Below, piece by piece: positions 63,036 through 64,000 of a DNA stretch of 64,000 bases. The DNA is from Hyphomicrobium album. Lineage in GTDB: Bacteria > Pseudomonadota > Alphaproteobacteria > Rhizobiales > Hyphomicrobiaceae. The position numbers were made by a program, and so were the translations under genes. Location of the stretch: positions 2,175,501 to 2,239,500 of the forward strand of contig NZ_WMBQ01000001.1 in NCBI RefSeq assembly GCF_009708035.1, written 5' to 3'. The notes under the pieces are model-generated. The model was not told where the DNA came from. It saw only the letters and a program-made list of their open reading frames with translations, and did no database searches. The stretch's first letter is position 1. Each line of letters begins with the position of its first letter.

Positions 63036-63381
63036 TCGCGAAGATGCGGCAGCGCGGGCATTCCCACCTGGTGCCCTTGCTGCGGCCCGGATGTATCCGG
63101 TTTCCAGGCGGACTGAAATCGTGAAAGAGCTCGCACTCCTTTTCAAACGCCGCCTTCGCCGAAGCGTAGAAGCCGAACTTGAACAGAGTGCTTGAGCCGA
63201 TGCATTCGCACAGCTTGCTGCGTATGTCGGCATCGGCCCTACCGACATGCTTCACTTGAAAATTGCCGTTCCGATCATTGTGCCCTAAGGCGAAAACCCC
63301 TGCCGATCGCCGCGCAACCGCACTGTTGATGCCGTCGAACGTAAGACGATAGGGTCCGAGCAATCCCGTCTTCACAGCCAT
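63016..63381 (-). CDS. Hypothetical protein, possible GIY-YIG-like fold
   Basis: A 121-residue protein. The central part (AGVFALGHNDRNGNFQVKHV, then GRADADIRSKLCECIG) has the spacing of a GIY-YIG-type module (GVF...HVGRAD..IRSKL). It is followed by FGFYASAKAAFEKECELFHD and a C-terminal CXXC (WECPRCRIF). The catalytic Arg and Glu pattern cannot be confirmed by eye, so nuclease activity is not claimed. It overlaps the convergent 62-residue gene by 20 bases. Confidence 0.6.
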   Translation of the reverse strand: MAVKTGLLGPYRLTFDGINSAVARRSAGVFALGHNDRNGNFQVKHVGRADADIRSKLCECIGSSTLFKFGFYASAKAAFEKECELFHDFSPPGNRIHPGRSKGTRWECPRCRIFATMASAV

Positions 63382-63430
63382 TGTTCAAAACCACCAACAG
63401 TTTCGATGTGTCGGACGCCGCCGGCTCATC

Positions 63431-63994
63431 CTATCGATTGCAATAGGCGCGGGCATCACTCGTCCATTCGCCAAAACCAACTGCCACCATGTTGCCGATA
63501 ACACGGCAAACGTAGGCTTTCTGCGCCGGAGCATTTTTAGGGCCTGCATGATATCGCGCGACCGCCTTCGTCCAGCTGCCCTCGCGCTCCTTGAGCTCGC
63601 TCAGAAAGCGGGCCGCATAGGCTACGTTCTGAGCGGGGTCAAACATGTCCTCGAGCGAACCGAAACTCTCGCTGTGATAATGGTGGTTGATCTGCATGCA
63701 CCCGACGTCGATGCGCTTAGCCCCACCGAGCTTCGCTTGGCGGAATGCACGTAGTGCTGCTTGCTTGTTCGGCTCATATGCAGAGCGCCCGTCGATATTG
63801 AGCGCATAGGGCTGCAGTGACCCGCCGCGACCCGACTCGGAAAGTCCGACGGCATACAACATGCTCAATGGAACGTCGTGAATGGCGGCTGCTCGTACGA
63901 GCTCGCGTTCACAAAGGTTGGGCTCCTCTGCGAGGAGTGCTGTCTGTCCGCTAAACATACACGCCGCGACCAGGGCGATTTGTAGTCGTTTCAT
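63431..63994 (-). CDS. Lytic transglycosylase domain protein (exported)
   Basis: A 187-residue exported SLT-type lysozyme-fold protein that cleaves peptidoglycan glycan strands. It has a signal peptide (about 1-22). The catalytic glutamate is E53 in GLSESGRGG. Also present are the family segments VGCMQINHHYH (GxMQIN) and FDPAQNVAYAARFLSELKER, then AVARYHAG. Cysteines at the ends could form a disulfide. Its nearness to the chemotaxis operon suggests, without proof, a role in flagellum insertion through the wall. The gene is complete, and its start is 7 bases from the right edge. Confidence 0.88.
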   Translation of the reverse strand: MKRLQIALVAACMFSGQTALLAEEPNLCERELVRAAAIHDVPLSMLYAVGLSESGRGGSLQPYALNIDGRSAYEPNKQAALRAFRQAKLGGAKRIDVGCMQINHHYHSESFGSLEDMFDPAQNVAYAARFLSELKEREGSWTKAVARYHAGPKNAPAQKAYVCRVIGNMVAVGFGEWTSDARAYCNR

Positions 63995-64000
63995 TGGTGT

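Overview
The window looks like a chromosomal segment of a high-GC, Gram-negative alphaproteobacterium, most likely of the Hyphomicrobiales and possibly a methylotroph near Hyphomicrobium. The clues are a 5-aminolevulinate synthase (C4 heme route), a complete aerobic-type (late cobalt insertion) corrin-ring block with CbtA/CbtB and CobW, an mtdB gene of the tetrahydromethanopterin-linked C1 pathway, and a chemotaxis operon with two CheY proteins and CheD laid out as in Sinorhizobium/Agrobacterium. I saw no tRNA, rRNA, insertion sequence or CRISPR array.

Layout: (1) 1-6.6 kb, uptake and use of a (beta-)glucan-type oligosaccharide: CUT1 ABC permease (cut by the window edge), lipoprotein binding protein, Tat-exported glycoamylase-like protein, GH1 beta-glucosidase and a MalK/UgpC-type ATPase. 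(2) 6.7-11.1 kb, signalling: LysR regulator, receiver-only protein, FixJ-type regulator and PAS histidine kinase, with a shared candidate operator motif, plus a small membrane protein. (3) 11.1-15.7 kb, an RND efflux pump and its adaptor. (4) 16.3-29.0 kb, a divergent redox locus. Leftward run: pentaheme cytochrome c, putative outer-membrane barrel, Tyr/Gly-rich secreted protein, CcmI-like protein lacking its first membrane segment, and hemA. Rightward run: tiny one-helix protein, 2Fe-2S/flavin reductase, tetraheme cytochrome, membrane protein with two His-X13-His helices (predicted di-heme b), and a membrane-anchored decaheme cytochrome with hemes split 6+4. Together these encode 19 CXXCH motifs. 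(5) 29.0-46.7 kb, cobalamin synthesis: cobO-cobQ-cobF leftward, and cbtB-cbtA-DUF1636-cobW-cobN-cobG-cobH-cobI-cobJ-cobL-cobE-cobM-cobA-cobB rightward behind a cobalamin riboswitch, with cobK inserted antisense. (6) 46.7-51.1 kb, a second cobalamin riboswitch in front of a TonB-dependent receptor and a PepSY membrane protein. (7) 51.2-53.3 kb, mtdB and a glycine-rich exported protein. (8) 53.7-62.7 kb, a chemotaxis operon ending in an unknown helical protein and an HPD-motif (J-domain-like) protein. (9) 62.8-64.0 kb, two small unknown genes and a lytic transglycosylase.

The most promising candidate for an undescribed system is region 4. My reading, which is inference, is a membrane and periplasmic electron-transfer chain: NAD(P)H or quinol, then 2Fe-2S/FAD protein and di-heme b protein, then deca-, tetra- and pentaheme cytochromes, then possibly the outer-membrane barrel. 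The same operon carries a heme-synthesis enzyme and a cytochrome c assembly factor. It does not match the MtrCAB, PioABC, NrfA/NrfH or HAO layouts that I know.
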